From: an uncultured Clostridia bacterium
GTDB lineage: Bacteria > Bacillota > Clostridia > Oscillospirales > Ruminococcaceae
Reading direction: 5' to 3'
Assembly: GCA_947389015.1 (NCBI GenBank)
Contig: CANDVA010000002.1
Coordinates: forward strand, 1 to 64,000
Length of the DNA: 64,000 bases
The first letter of the stretch is position 1, and each line of letters starts with the position of its first letter. The translations under genes and the position numbers were made by a program. A model generated the notes under the pieces. The model saw only the letters and a program-made list of their open reading frames with translations. It had not been told where the DNA came from and ran no database searches. Below are positions 16,564 through 25,500 of the stretch, one piece after another.

Positions 16564-17991
16564 TCAGCCACAGACCTCAATAATCGCATGCGCGAACAAT
16601 ACCGCGTCCTTAAGCAGTTCCTCAACGGTGATGAACTCATTCGCGCCGTGCATATGATAATCCGTATCTCCACTGCCGTCACTCGGTTGCCCGGCATCCG
16701 TGTCAGGCTTTGGTGACGGCTCCACAACATCCGTGTTGTGCCGCTCCGCGCCGAACGCAACGCCGCCCTCGATATTATGTACGTAAGTGCCGCCGCCTAT
16801 GGCGATACAAGCGCCCTTTTCACCCTCAACGCGCTCGTATACCGACAGCAGCTGCTTTACGAACTCGCTGTCCTCGGGAACGACGTGCGGCTCGTTGCCC
16901 AAAACTATCTCATACTTCAATTTATGGCTTTCCAACGCGGAGCATACCTTATCCTTGACCGTCTGAAGATCGACACAGGTCGGGAAACGTATGTCCACCG
17001 TGCCCTCGCACTCGCCCGACGGCATAATAGCCAGAGTGCTCAAAACACAGGTGAGCGCGCCGCTTTCGTCGGAGCACTTTAAGCCGAGGGAAGCACCGTC
17101 CGTTTCACCGAACGGGAACAGCTTTTCGATACCCCGAAGTCCCGGCTCGTCTGTCACGCGGTTCATAAGCGAAAGCAGCGCCGTCACCGCGTTCACGCCC
17201 TTTTCGGGGGTTGAAGCGTGAGCCGCCCTGCCGTCGCAGGATATAAAAACGTTGTCGCCGCGTTCGGTCACGGTGAATTTCGCCTCAGACTCCTCGGGAA
17301 TAGCCGCCTTGACTTTATCGGCAGTAACGCGGCGCATTATCGCCTTTGCCTTGTCGGCGACAGCGTTCGGAGTAACTCCGCCGCGGAACTCCATATAGTT
17401 GCCGCCCGTGTTCCCGCTGAACCGCACGCCCAACATTCCCTTTTCGATGTTGATAACGGGAAAGCTGCCGTCGGGCGTGAACACCTTGGGAGGGAACTTC
17501 GCGTGCTCCTTGTACAGCTCCAAATCCTTCGAGCCGTTCTCCTCGTCCGTGCCGAGTATCAGCCGAACGCCCTTTTTAAGCGGTATGCCGAGCGATTTCA
17601 CCGCGTTCATAGCCCACAGCGCCGCCAGCGCGGGACCCTTGTCGTCGACAGCGCCGCGCCCAAACAGCACGCCGTTCTTCTCTGTAAGCGTGAACGGATC
17701 GGTATTCCAGCTGTCCTCAAGCGCGGGAACGACGTCCAGATGCGCCAGAATACCCAGCTCGGGATCTTGACCGTAATCCGCGCACAGCACGGCGTCGCCT
17801 ATCACCGACGTCGCAAACCCCATTTTTTGGCAGTACTCCTCCGCTTTCAGCAGCGCCCTCTTAGCCTCGGCTCCGAACGGCGCGCCGCGCTCGGGCTCGT
17901 CCTTTACGCTCGGTATAGCGACAAGCTCCGCCAGATCCTTAACGATCTCGTCCTTGTGCGAATAAATAAACTCCCGTATTTTCTCGTCCAT
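16564..17991 (-). CDS. M20 family dipeptidase (PepV/Sapep-like)
   Basis: This 475-residue zinc peptidase has the M20 metal and catalytic sites: HLDVVP (about residue 84), RGAVDDKGP (about 117), GTDEENGSKD (about 151) and the C-terminal HGANEF. The lid domain lies between about 185 and 380. PepV-like enzymes release amino acids from dipeptides and some Xaa-His substrates in the cytoplasm. The length is normal for the family. The ATG follows AGGAGG by five bases. It lies 71 bases after murC in the same direction, with only a hairpin between, so the two may be cotranscribed. Confidence 0.9.
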   Translation of the reverse strand: MDEKIREFIYSHKDEIVKDLAELVAIPSVKDEPERGAPFGAEAKRALLKAEEYCQKMGFATSVIGDAVLCADYGQDPELGILAHLDVVPALEDSWNTDPFTLTEKNGVLFGRGAVDDKGPALAALWAMNAVKSLGIPLKKGVRLILGTDEENGSKDLELYKEHAKFPPKVFTPDGSFPVINIEKGMLGVRFSGNTGGNYMEFRGGVTPNAVADKAKAIMRRVTADKVKAAIPEESEAKFTVTERGDNVFISCDGRAAHASTPEKGVNAVTALLSLMNRVTDEPGLRGIEKLFPFGETDGASLGLKCSDESGALTCVLSTLAIMPSGECEGTVDIRFPTCVDLQTVKDKVCSALESHKLKYEIVLGNEPHVVPEDSEFVKQLLSVYERVEGEKGACIAIGGGTYVHNIEGGVAFGAERHNTDVVEPSPKPDTDAGQPSDGSGDTDYHMHGANEFITVEELLKDAVLFAHAIIEVCG

Positions 17992-18013
17992 ATTTCCTCC
18001 TGATTTAATAGCC

Positions 18014-18054
18014 GCGCAATTTCGGCGAGCCGTGCTCCGCTCGCTTCAATCCGC
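18014..18054. other. Hairpin between murC and the dipeptidase gene
   Basis: A perfect six-base stem GCGAGC/GCTCGC (18025-18030 and 18039-18044) has outer arms that pair imperfectly. There is no T-run, so it is not a clear terminator. It resembles single modules of the hairpin-mosaic elements and may be a small repeat remnant or processing site. Confidence 0.4.
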
Positions 18055-18062
18055 TATGCTGT

Positions 18063-19442
18063 TTATTTTTTCATCATCTCGATCATCATATCGGCGACCT
18101 TGTACACGTCGCCGCAGCTCGTAGTAATTACCAGATCGCCCTCTTGAACATTATCCACGACGTACCGCGCGACCTCCTCGAACGTCGGAAACCACACGCA
18201 GCCGTCTATCTTAGCAGCTAAGTCCTTGGAATAAATGTTATACGTGTTCTTCTCGCGGCTGCCCATTATCTCGGTGAGCACTACCTTATCCGCGACAGAC
18301 AGCGCCTCGGCAAACTCGTCGAGCAGCGTCGCCGTTCTCGAATAGGTAAACGGCTGATGAACGCACCACACGCGTTTAAACGACATCTCCTTTGCGGTTT
18401 TGAGCGTCGCGGCGATCTCCGCGGGGTGATGTCCGTAGTCGTCCACGAACACGACCCCTTTGACCTCCGCCAGCTTCTCAAACCGCCGCATAGCGCCCGT
18501 GAAACTCTCCATACCGCGCTGCAAAGCGTCGAGCGGAATCCCCGCGGAATACGCCGCCGCGCAAGCCGCGACCGCGTTATACACATTATGAAGCCCCGGG
18601 ACGTTGACCTCGATACGGCACAGCTCCTCTCCCTTTTTCACAAGCGTAAACTCGCGCCTGAAGTCGGATATCTGCCGTATATCCGCGGCATAGAAATCGT
18701 TGGTCTCGCTTGCTCCGTAGGTCACAAGCGCCGCGGCGGTATTGCACCTTCTGACGACCTCCATGGTGTTCTCATCGTCGCCGTTCGCGATTATCAGATC
18801 GGTCGTAATGCCGCAGAACTTCGCGAACGAAGCCTTGAGATTATCCATGGTCTTGAAATAATCCATATGATCCTCGTCGATATTGAGGATAACGGAGATA
18901 TTCGGGAACAGATGCAGAAACGTGTCCTTGAACTCGCACGCCTCGCACACCATATACTCCGACTTCCCCGCTCGTCCGCTGCCGCCGATAGCGCGGAGTT
19001 TTCCGCCTATGACCGCCGACGGGTCGACGTCCGCCGCAAGCAGTATCGACGTAAGCATTGACGAGGTCGTGGTCTTGCCGTGCGTTCCCGAAACACAGAA
19101 CGCTTTCGAGAACTGCTCCGTCACCAGTCCCAGCAGCTCCGCCCTTTCCGCGAGCCGAACGCCGTTTTCCGCAGCCCTGCGCGCCGCGATAAGCTCGGGA
19201 TTATCCTCCATTATCGCCGCCGAGAACACAATCAGATCAGCGCCCTCGATATTCTCCGCTCGCTGACCGAGCGTCACGGGAATGCCCATTCCCCGCACAG
19301 CCTCGAGCGTCGCGGTCTCGTTATTGTCCGAGCCTGTAAGGTAATACCCCTTTGTATGCAGTATCTGCGCCAACGGATACATACCGCTGCCGCCGATACC
19401 TATAAAGTGTATATGCTTTTTGCCCGTAAGGAAATTTTCCAC
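18063..19442 (-). CDS. murC: UDP-N-acetylmuramate--L-alanine ligase
   Basis: MurC adds L-alanine to UDP-MurNAc using ATP, in the cytoplasmic stage of peptidoglycan synthesis. This 459-residue protein has the N-terminal Rossmann motif GIGGSGMYPLA, the ATP loop GTHGKTTTSSML (about 115-127), the ILNIDEDHMDYF segment, and the C-terminal ligase domain with DDYGHHPAEI. The start is GTG at 19442, eight bases after AGGAGG. It is divergent from spoVG. No convincing sigma-A promoter was found in the 179-base gap; a TTGACA exists on the minus strand without a matching -10. Confidence 0.96.
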   Translation of the reverse strand: MENFLTGKKHIHFIGIGGSGMYPLAQILHTKGYYLTGSDNNETATLEAVRGMGIPVTLGQRAENIEGADLIVFSAAIMEDNPELIAARRAAENGVRLAERAELLGLVTEQFSKAFCVSGTHGKTTTSSMLTSILLAADVDPSAVIGGKLRAIGGSGRAGKSEYMVCEACEFKDTFLHLFPNISVILNIDEDHMDYFKTMDNLKASFAKFCGITTDLIIANGDDENTMEVVRRCNTAAALVTYGASETNDFYAADIRQISDFRREFTLVKKGEELCRIEVNVPGLHNVYNAVAACAAAYSAGIPLDALQRGMESFTGAMRRFEKLAEVKGVVFVDDYGHHPAEIAATLKTAKEMSFKRVWCVHQPFTYSRTATLLDEFAEALSVADKVVLTEIMGSREKNTYNIYSKDLAAKIDGCVWFPTFEEVARYVVDNVQEGDLVITTSCGDVYKVADMMIEMMKK

Positions 19443-19561
19443 AGCAAATTCCTCCTAAAAATGATATCCAAAAAATATATGCCGCGCCCGGAAAATTTAT
19501 GAATAATCCGCCGCGTAATTTCCAAAAATAGTATTGTCAAAATTCTTTTAAAGGATACGGA

Positions 19562-19594
19562 GGTCAAACGCAGCCGAATCCGGCTGTTTTGACC
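19562..19594 (+). promoter_or_regulatory. Hairpin in the spoVG leader
   Basis: An inverted repeat of 33 bases has an inner stem CAGCCG/CGGCTG around AATC and outer arms GGTCAAA/TTTGACC. It lies 27 bases before the spoVG start, close to its GGAGG site. There is no T-run after it, so it is more likely an mRNA leader structure or operator than a terminator. Confidence 0.5.
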
Positions 19595-19621
19595 GAGGTC
19601 TCCTTGAAAACGGAGGAAAAA

Positions 19622-19879
19622 ATGGAAATCAGCGACATCAAAATCAGAAAGACAATGCACGAGGGCAGGCTCCGCGCGGTGGTCTCGATAACCATCGACA
19701 ACGCCATCGCCATACACGACATCAAGCTCGTTCAGGGCGACGAGCGTATGTTCGTGGCAATGCCCAGCCGCCGCGAGGACAGCGGTGTCTTCCGCGACAT
19801 CATTCACCCTATCTCCTCGAATATCCGCGAGGAGATCGAGAATAAAATTCTCACCGCCTACAATGACTATATCCAGTAG
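19622..19879 (+). CDS. spoVG: Septation regulator SpoVG
   Basis: SpoVG is a small nucleic-acid-binding regulator that affects septation, sporulation and capsule or virulence genes in Firmicutes. This 85-residue protein begins MEISDIKIRK and contains VSITIDNAIAIHDIKL and MPSRREDSGVFRDIIHPI, all family hallmarks. The ATG at 19622 follows GGAGG; the upstream in-frame extension is not conserved in the family and covers the leader hairpin. The gene converges on the Nudix gene with three bases between stops and no visible terminator. Confidence 0.95.
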   Translation: MEISDIKIRKTMHEGRLRAVVSITIDNAIAIHDIKLVQGDERMFVAMPSRREDSGVFRDIIHPISSNIREEIENKILTAYNDYIQ

Positions 19880-19882
19880 CTT

Positions 19883-20419
19883 TCACTTAGCCAATAACAG
19901 CTTGGTTTTCAGAATGGCTATCTGCGTTTTTGCGTCTTCGATCTCATTATTCATTATCATTTCCGCCGCTTTTTCAAGCGGTATTTTTTCTACGTCGAGG
20001 AACTCGTCCGCGTCGAGCTTTTGCGTACCGTAGTTCAGTCCGCGCGCTAAGTACATATGTATCACCTCCGTGTCATAAGCGGGGGTGGGGATAAGGCAGC
20101 CCAGATAGTCGAACTTGTCGCAGGTGCAGCCCGTCTCCTCTTTAAGCTCGCGAAGTCCGCACGCGCGGTGATCCTCGCCGAACTCCAGCTTGCCCGCGGG
20201 TATCTCCGGCAGCACCTTTTGATGCGGATAGCGGAACTGCCGAACGAACAGCACGTTATCCTCTTCGTCGAGCGCCACGACGCACACTCCGCCCGGGTGC
20301 TTTATCACCTCGCGCGTTACCGTATCGCCGTTCTCGACCTCCGCCTTGTCCACAAAAAGCTTGACTATTTTTCCGTCAAACTTCTGCTCGCTCTCAATGG
20401 TTTTCTCATTCAAGTGCAT
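19883..20419 (-). CDS. Nudix hydrolase, ADP-ribose pyrophosphatase type
   Basis: This 178-residue protein has a complete Nudix box: G, five residues, E, seven residues, then RELKEETGC (about residues 92-114). EIPAGKLE before the box is typical of ADP-ribose pyrophosphatases (NudF/YqkG), which cleave ADP-ribose to AMP and ribose 5-phosphate. The start is ATG 20419 (MHLNEK), with AGGAGA upstream; the longer reading starting at 20518 runs through a hairpin region and lacks a ribosome site. It lies downstream of the YfhO gene on the same strand. Confidence 0.9.
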   Translation of the reverse strand: MHLNEKTIESEQKFDGKIVKLFVDKAEVENGDTVTREVIKHPGGVCVVALDEEDNVLFVRQFRYPHQKVLPEIPAGKLEFGEDHRACGLRELKEETGCTCDKFDYLGCLIPTPAYDTEVIHMYLARGLNYGTQKLDADEFLDVEKIPLEKAAEMIMNNEIEDAKTQIAILKTKLLLAK

Positions 20420-20457
20420 AACTTTAGTCTCCTGATCTAAATTTGAAAAATCGTAAT

Positions 20458-20487
20458 CCCGCCGCAGGCGGGTCGATTTACCGACCC
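20458..20487 (-). other. Two mutually exclusive hairpins upstream of the Nudix gene
   Basis: CCCGCC/GGCGGG (20458-20472) and GGGTCG/CGACCC (20470-20487) share GGG, so only one stem can form fully. No T-run follows. The rest of 20420-20600 shows no gene, only an imperfect GGCGCTGTAAA-type direct repeat. Confidence 0.35.
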
Positions 20488-20600
20488 TTCGGACACTTTT
20501 CGGATTTTCCATAAACACCGTAAGGCTTATTATTTTTACAGCGCGCCTTTACAGCGCCGCCCGTCATGCCGCTTCTGATTATAACGCGATTAACAATGCG

Positions 20601-23225
20601 TTATTTGTCGTCATTTTTCTCGCTGTCAAGCTCCTCCATAACACGATCCGCCTCGCCGTCCTTGGATATCTCGCCCGGACGGATACTGTTAAAATCACAG
20701 CGCTCCGTATTCATAAAGCGCTCCTCCTTTTCGGGGAAGCTTATCTCCACATCGCCCGCCTTTTCGCCGCGCTCGGGACAGTCGTATATCTGCCGCGTAA
20801 GCGTACCGATATAAGACTTGTGCGCCTTTACGCCGTCGACCTGATCCTGATCGTAGAGGTGAACATACGATAATCCCTTCTCACGCCTGAATATCGCAAA
20901 GAACACGTAATACGCCGCCAGAAGCAGAATTCCGACGATCGTCGCGATAACGCCGTACTTAAGTCCCGGGGTCTCATACTCGAACGATATCTCGCAGATA
21001 CCCTCGGGAACGCGGATCCCGCACAAGCCGCCGTTGATCTTGTCGACCTCGACGGGACTGCCGTTCACGGTCGCAGACCAACCCTTGCACCACGGCACGC
21101 TGAACACCACCAGCTTTTCGCCGTCGTAATCGCTCATTGCCGTAAAACCATTTTTATTTATACTGAACTGCTTTACGCCGCTGTCAATGCGCTTCTGCGC
21201 GTCGATCTTGAACCGATCGAGCGAAATATCCCACGCGGTATCGTTGTCGTGGGTGAGTATATCCGAATACTTCTCCGCCTGCTCATCCGTAAGAATAGCG
21301 CAGCGCACCATAAGGTTGTCCACCTTTCTGTTTCCCTTTGCCTCGGATCTGAGAAAATAGCTGTCGTAAGCAAATCCCATAGGCAGAGCGTAGTCGGTCT
21401 TGTATACGTCGTAAAAGCCCTGAGTATCCATATACTCGTAGATAGCCATATCGTCCAGAACCGTTTCGCGTCTTGAATCGGTCATATCCTGAGGTATCAT
21501 TATATATTTCACGCGGGCAAACGCTCTGAAGCCGTAACGATCCGTTTCGGGAGCGGAATTTACCGAACGCGCGCCGTTGTCCTTATGGGGTCTTATCAGA
21601 TCGTACAGGTCGAACGTCGAACCGGGAACTATACTTGTAAAGCTCTTGAGCGAGCTCATATTCCAGAACATATTAACGTTGTTTGTCTCGTCTACGCCCT
21701 CTATACGGTAGAACTCGGGGTCGTCGATATTGAACTCCGCGTCCACCATTTGGTTGAACCGCCCGACCTTCGGACCGATGATCCTGCCGTAGCTCAAAAA
21801 GTAATATCCCAGTATCATCGAGCAGAATATCGTCAGCGAGGTAACTCTATACAGGAACACGTCCGCGGAGACCTTTTTGCGCATACGGATAACCAGCCAC
21901 ACCATCACAAGGAACGCCGTCGCGATAAACAGCGCGACCCAGACCGCGGGGCTCATATCCGTCATCAATCTCAGCACGAGAATGGTCTCATCCTCTCCCT
22001 CGGAATTGGTGATACTCTTGCTGAACGGCGCGAGTACCGCCAGCGTGCCCATTACCGCCGCGCATACCGCGCACGCTCTCATACCGAGCTTGAGATCAAG
22101 CTCCTCGTGCTCGAGAGTATACACCGTCGCAAGGCAGCATATCAGCTCGGGCATATAAAACCAGCGCGTGTAGAAATTGTTGTTGAACATAGTGAACGAC
22201 GCGTTAAGTCCCGGCACCATAGCGAACAGCAGACATATCGGGAGAAGCACTCTCGCCCAATGTCCCTTAGCGCCCTTTACGAACGCGAACACGCCCGCCA
22301 TTCCGAACAGCGGCAGGTACAGCGCCACGCTTGACCACTTTGCGTTCGCATTGGAGAACATCGCGTTTCTCGCCGCGACCTCGGGCGGGAAGAACATACT
22401 TTCCAAAATAAGACCGTAACGCTGTTCGCTGCCGTAAAACAGGAAGTCCCAGTCGGTGAGCATATTCGTCGTACGCGGCACGTCCAGCACCTGATATATC
22501 GACGGGATAAACAGCACTCCCGCTATCATCACGCCGACGATACTTTCAAACGCAAGACACAAAAAGCCCTTGAGATTCAGAACAAACCGCTTATCCATAC
22601 CGTATCGTACTAAAAAGTATATCACAAGGAACACGCACTCGCCGATAAAGAAGAAATAGTTGGCGAGACAGTTTATCGCAACGGTAAGCGCGAACACCGC
22701 GTGACGCTTGTTTATAACAGCCTCTTCGAGACCGATAAGCAGCAGCGGGAACCATATGATAGCGTCCTGAAACTGAAAGAAGATATTGTAGAGGTTAAAG
22801 CTCGAAAACGCGTACAGTATGCCGCCGATAAGCGCGGTCTGCGGCTTCGTGACGAAACGCCGTATATACATATACGCAAACAGTGAAAACAGCGCGATCT
22901 TCACGCACAGCAGCGGAGCCATAAGGTACTCCGATATCGACGCGGGGAACAGGCACATAAACCAGAAGAACGGACTGCCGAGCGTGTAATACGTATAGCT
23001 GCCGACGAAGTTCGCGCCCAGATCGGTCTGCCAGTCCCAGGCTGTCAAGCCCTCATGAACCTTCTGCACGCACAGCTTGAAGAACGGTATCTGCTGCGCG
23101 TTGTAGTCGCCGTAGAAAATGAAGTATCCGCCGTCGATTATAACAAGGGGCAGAAACATTACCGCCGCCATTGCCAGCGCAACCAAAAAGGCTTTTTGAT
23201 AGTACTTTTTCTCCTGCTTAAACAT
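20601..23225 (-). CDS. YfhO family multi-pass membrane protein
   Basis: This 874-residue protein has about a dozen membrane helices in residues 10-500, then a large extracytoplasmic domain (about 510-770), one more helix (about 775-795) and a charged cytoplasmic tail. The early segment with GDYNAQQIPFF and the TDLGANFVGSYTYYTLGSPF region matches YfhO proteins. These are GT-C-like and are proposed to transfer sugars, for example to teichoic acids. The acidic tail, rich in Asp, Glu and Arg (about 800-874), is unusually long. The ATG follows GGAGGA. Confidence 0.85.
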   Translation of the reverse strand: MFKQEKKYYQKAFLVALAMAAVMFLPLVIIDGGYFIFYGDYNAQQIPFFKLCVQKVHEGLTAWDWQTDLGANFVGSYTYYTLGSPFFWFMCLFPASISEYLMAPLLCVKIALFSLFAYMYIRRFVTKPQTALIGGILYAFSSFNLYNIFFQFQDAIIWFPLLLIGLEEAVINKRHAVFALTVAINCLANYFFFIGECVFLVIYFLVRYGMDKRFVLNLKGFLCLAFESIVGVMIAGVLFIPSIYQVLDVPRTTNMLTDWDFLFYGSEQRYGLILESMFFPPEVAARNAMFSNANAKWSSVALYLPLFGMAGVFAFVKGAKGHWARVLLPICLLFAMVPGLNASFTMFNNNFYTRWFYMPELICCLATVYTLEHEELDLKLGMRACAVCAAVMGTLAVLAPFSKSITNSEGEDETILVLRLMTDMSPAVWVALFIATAFLVMVWLVIRMRKKVSADVFLYRVTSLTIFCSMILGYYFLSYGRIIGPKVGRFNQMVDAEFNIDDPEFYRIEGVDETNNVNMFWNMSSLKSFTSIVPGSTFDLYDLIRPHKDNGARSVNSAPETDRYGFRAFARVKYIMIPQDMTDSRRETVLDDMAIYEYMDTQGFYDVYKTDYALPMGFAYDSYFLRSEAKGNRKVDNLMVRCAILTDEQAEKYSDILTHDNDTAWDISLDRFKIDAQKRIDSGVKQFSINKNGFTAMSDYDGEKLVVFSVPWCKGWSATVNGSPVEVDKINGGLCGIRVPEGICEISFEYETPGLKYGVIATIVGILLLAAYYVFFAIFRREKGLSYVHLYDQDQVDGVKAHKSYIGTLTRQIYDCPERGEKAGDVEISFPEKEERFMNTERCDFNSIRPGEISKDGEADRVMEELDSEKNDDK

Positions 23226-23282
23226 AATATTTTGTTCCTCCGATATTTATGAACTACATTTGATTTGTTTATTATGAATTAT

Positions 23283-25037
23283 TTACATCTTTTCGGGCGC
23301 CTCAATTTTTAACAGCGTCAGAACATTATTTATAACGGTCTTTACCGCCCCGCACAAGGCAAGGCGCGACAGCTTTACGTCCGTCTCCGCGTCCTTTATC
23401 GGACAGCTGTCGTAGAACTTGTGGAATATCTGCGCGAGCTCGTAAACATATTTTGTCAATTTAAACGGGCTGTATTCCTCCGCGGCTTCATTTATCAGCT
23501 CGGGGAGCGCCGCAATTTTACGGATGAGCGCAAGCTCGGCTTCCTCGGTGAACTTCACCGCGCCGCCCTCGTACCTAGCGCCGTCGTCCGCCATTTTCTC
23601 GAGCACGCGGCAGATCCTCGCGTGGGCATACTGCACATAGAACACGGGGTTCTTGGAGCTTTCCTCGACCGCTAAGTCAAGGTCGAAATCAAGATGCGTG
23701 TTCGTATCGCGGAGATTAAAGAAAAATCTCGCGTTGTCTATCGGTACCTCGTCGAGCAGCGTCGAGAGCGTAATCGCCTTGCCCGAGCGCTTTGAGAGCT
23801 TTACAACCTCGCCGTCGCGGACAAGATTGACCATCTGACACATAACCACGTCGAGACGCTTCTCGTCGAGACGCATTGCCTGTAAGCATATTCTCATACG
23901 CTTTACATAACCGTGATGATCCGCGCCGAGAACGTCGATAGCCTTATCATAGCCGCGCGTCACAAGCTTATTGTAGTGGTACGCGATATCGGGCACGATA
24001 TACGTCGGAAAGCCGTTTGAGCGAACAAGCACGAAATCCTGCTCGCCGCCGAAATCGGTCGCCCTCAGCCACAGCGCGCCGTCCTGCTCGTAGGTGTGAC
24101 CGCCCGCCTTGAGGTGCTCTATGACCTCCTTTACCGCGCCGCTGTTATGCAGACTGCTCTCCTTGAACCAGTTGTCGTACTTGATACGGTACTTGAGCAG
24201 ATCGGTCTCGAGACGCGCCTCGTTTATCGGCAGAGCGTAATCGACCAATGCCTTCTGTCTGTCCTCCTCGGAGCAATCCGCGAATTTATCGCCGTTTTTG
24301 TCATAAAAATTCTTGGCGTGTTCGATTATATCCATTCCGAGGTATACGTCCTCGGGCATGGGAAACGTCTCCGTATCGCCGTAGATCGCGGCGGTGAACT
24401 TCTCCATATCATTTCCGCACTCTCCCGCGATCCTTTGACCGTCCGCGCCGCATATCTGCGTATAGCGCAGCGAGAGCGACTTCCCGAACTTGTTTATCTG
24501 ATTGCCCGCATCGTTGATGTAGAACTCGCGGTCGGCGGTATAGCCCGCCTCCTGTAACAGAGAAGCCAGGCAGTCGCCGATAGCGCCACCGCGCGCGTTG
24601 CCGATATGCATGGGACCCGTGGGATTCGCCGAGACGAACTCGACCAGCACGCGCTTTCCCGCGCCGAGATCGGTCTTTCCGTAATCGCCGCCAAGCTTCA
24701 GCGTATTCGTGACCACGCCCGAGAACCAGCTCCCGCCGAGGTGGAAATTCAGAAATCCCGGACCCGCGACCTCTATTTTATCAAAACCCGTGCCGTCGAG
24801 CATAGCCTCGTCGGCTATCATCTGCGCGAGCGCTCTCGGATTGGTTTTCAGCGCCTTTGCCGAAACGAGCGCCGCGTTCGCCGAGAAGTCGCCGTGAGCG
24901 CTGTCCTGCGGCACCGTCACCTGAAACGCGGGCAGCGGCTCCGCGGGTATCTTTTCCGCGCCGACAAGCCTGCCCATAGCGTCCATTATTATCTCCTTTA
25001 CGCCGTTTTTGGCGTCCTTAACTGCGTTGTAGTACAT
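23283..25037 (-). CDS. argS: Arginyl-tRNA synthetase
   Basis: This class I synthetase charges tRNA-Arg. The 584-residue protein has an N-terminal Add-1 domain (about 5-95), the HIGH motif in NPTGPMHIGNARG (about 130-145), the KMSKS counterpart KLSKRSGKAIT (about 380), and a C-terminal DALR anticodon-binding domain (about 460-584). The length is normal. It follows the DUF1934 gene by 23 bases, which matches the ywiB-argS pairing of other Firmicutes. Confidence 0.97.
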   Translation of the reverse strand: MYYNAVKDAKNGVKEIIMDAMGRLVGAEKIPAEPLPAFQVTVPQDSAHGDFSANAALVSAKALKTNPRALAQMIADEAMLDGTGFDKIEVAGPGFLNFHLGGSWFSGVVTNTLKLGGDYGKTDLGAGKRVLVEFVSANPTGPMHIGNARGGAIGDCLASLLQEAGYTADREFYINDAGNQINKFGKSLSLRYTQICGADGQRIAGECGNDMEKFTAAIYGDTETFPMPEDVYLGMDIIEHAKNFYDKNGDKFADCSEEDRQKALVDYALPINEARLETDLLKYRIKYDNWFKESSLHNSGAVKEVIEHLKAGGHTYEQDGALWLRATDFGGEQDFVLVRSNGFPTYIVPDIAYHYNKLVTRGYDKAIDVLGADHHGYVKRMRICLQAMRLDEKRLDVVMCQMVNLVRDGEVVKLSKRSGKAITLSTLLDEVPIDNARFFFNLRDTNTHLDFDLDLAVEESSKNPVFYVQYAHARICRVLEKMADDGARYEGGAVKFTEEAELALIRKIAALPELINEAAEEYSPFKLTKYVYELAQIFHKFYDSCPIKDAETDVKLSRLALCGAVKTVINNVLTLLKIEAPEKM

Positions 25038-25060
25038 AATTTTGTCATCTCCCGAATTGT

Positions 25061-25474
25061 TTACATCTTGACCCGTATACTGATCTCGTTCTCCGTCATC
25101 AACCCCGAATTCACGTCTATCGAATATCTCAGATGAATATTGCCGCCGTTCTCGTTAAGGCTGTTATGCAGCTCGTGAGTAGTGATTCCCACCATACACT
25201 CGCCGTACTCCGTGCCGTAATGACAGAAATGCCGAACGCCGTCCTCGAAGACCAGGCCCGAAAACGTTGTTCCCGTCCTCGTCATCGTCATCATCTTCTC
25301 GTCTATCTTCAACTGCGCGTGACTTCCCTCGTAGCCCGTCGCCTCGCTCTCGTCGTAATCGATAAAATACGACCCGTTATGATATCTGAACTCGCCGCGC
25401 GTGAACAGCTCCGACTCGTCCGTTATCCCGTCCGAGGTCTGTTTTATGTTCAGAAAAATCGAACAATTATCCAT
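25061..25474 (-). CDS. DUF1934 (YwiB-like) beta-barrel protein
   Basis: This 137-residue cytoplasmic protein fits the DUF1934 family. It is a small calycin-like barrel with the segments YFIDYDESEATGYEGSHAQLKI and GGNIHLRYSIDVNSGL. The biochemical function is unknown. The neighbourhood, immediately before argS and after ddl, is the usual Firmicute context. The start ATG has a GGGAGA site about 14 bases upstream, somewhat far, but no nearer start fits better. Confidence 0.82.
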   Translation of the reverse strand: MDNCSIFLNIKQTSDGITDESELFTRGEFRYHNGSYFIDYDESEATGYEGSHAQLKIDEKMMTMTRTGTTFSGLVFEDGVRHFCHYGTEYGECMVGITTHELHNSLNENGGNIHLRYSIDVNSGLMTENEISIRVKM

Positions 25475-25500
25475 AATGTTATTAAAATCTCCCTAAATTT

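Noticed and set aside
19534-19580. Sigma-H or sigma-A promoter for spoVG
   Set aside because: TTGTCA and AGGAT/GAAT pieces exist, but the spacing does not fit either promoter class well, so none was annotated.
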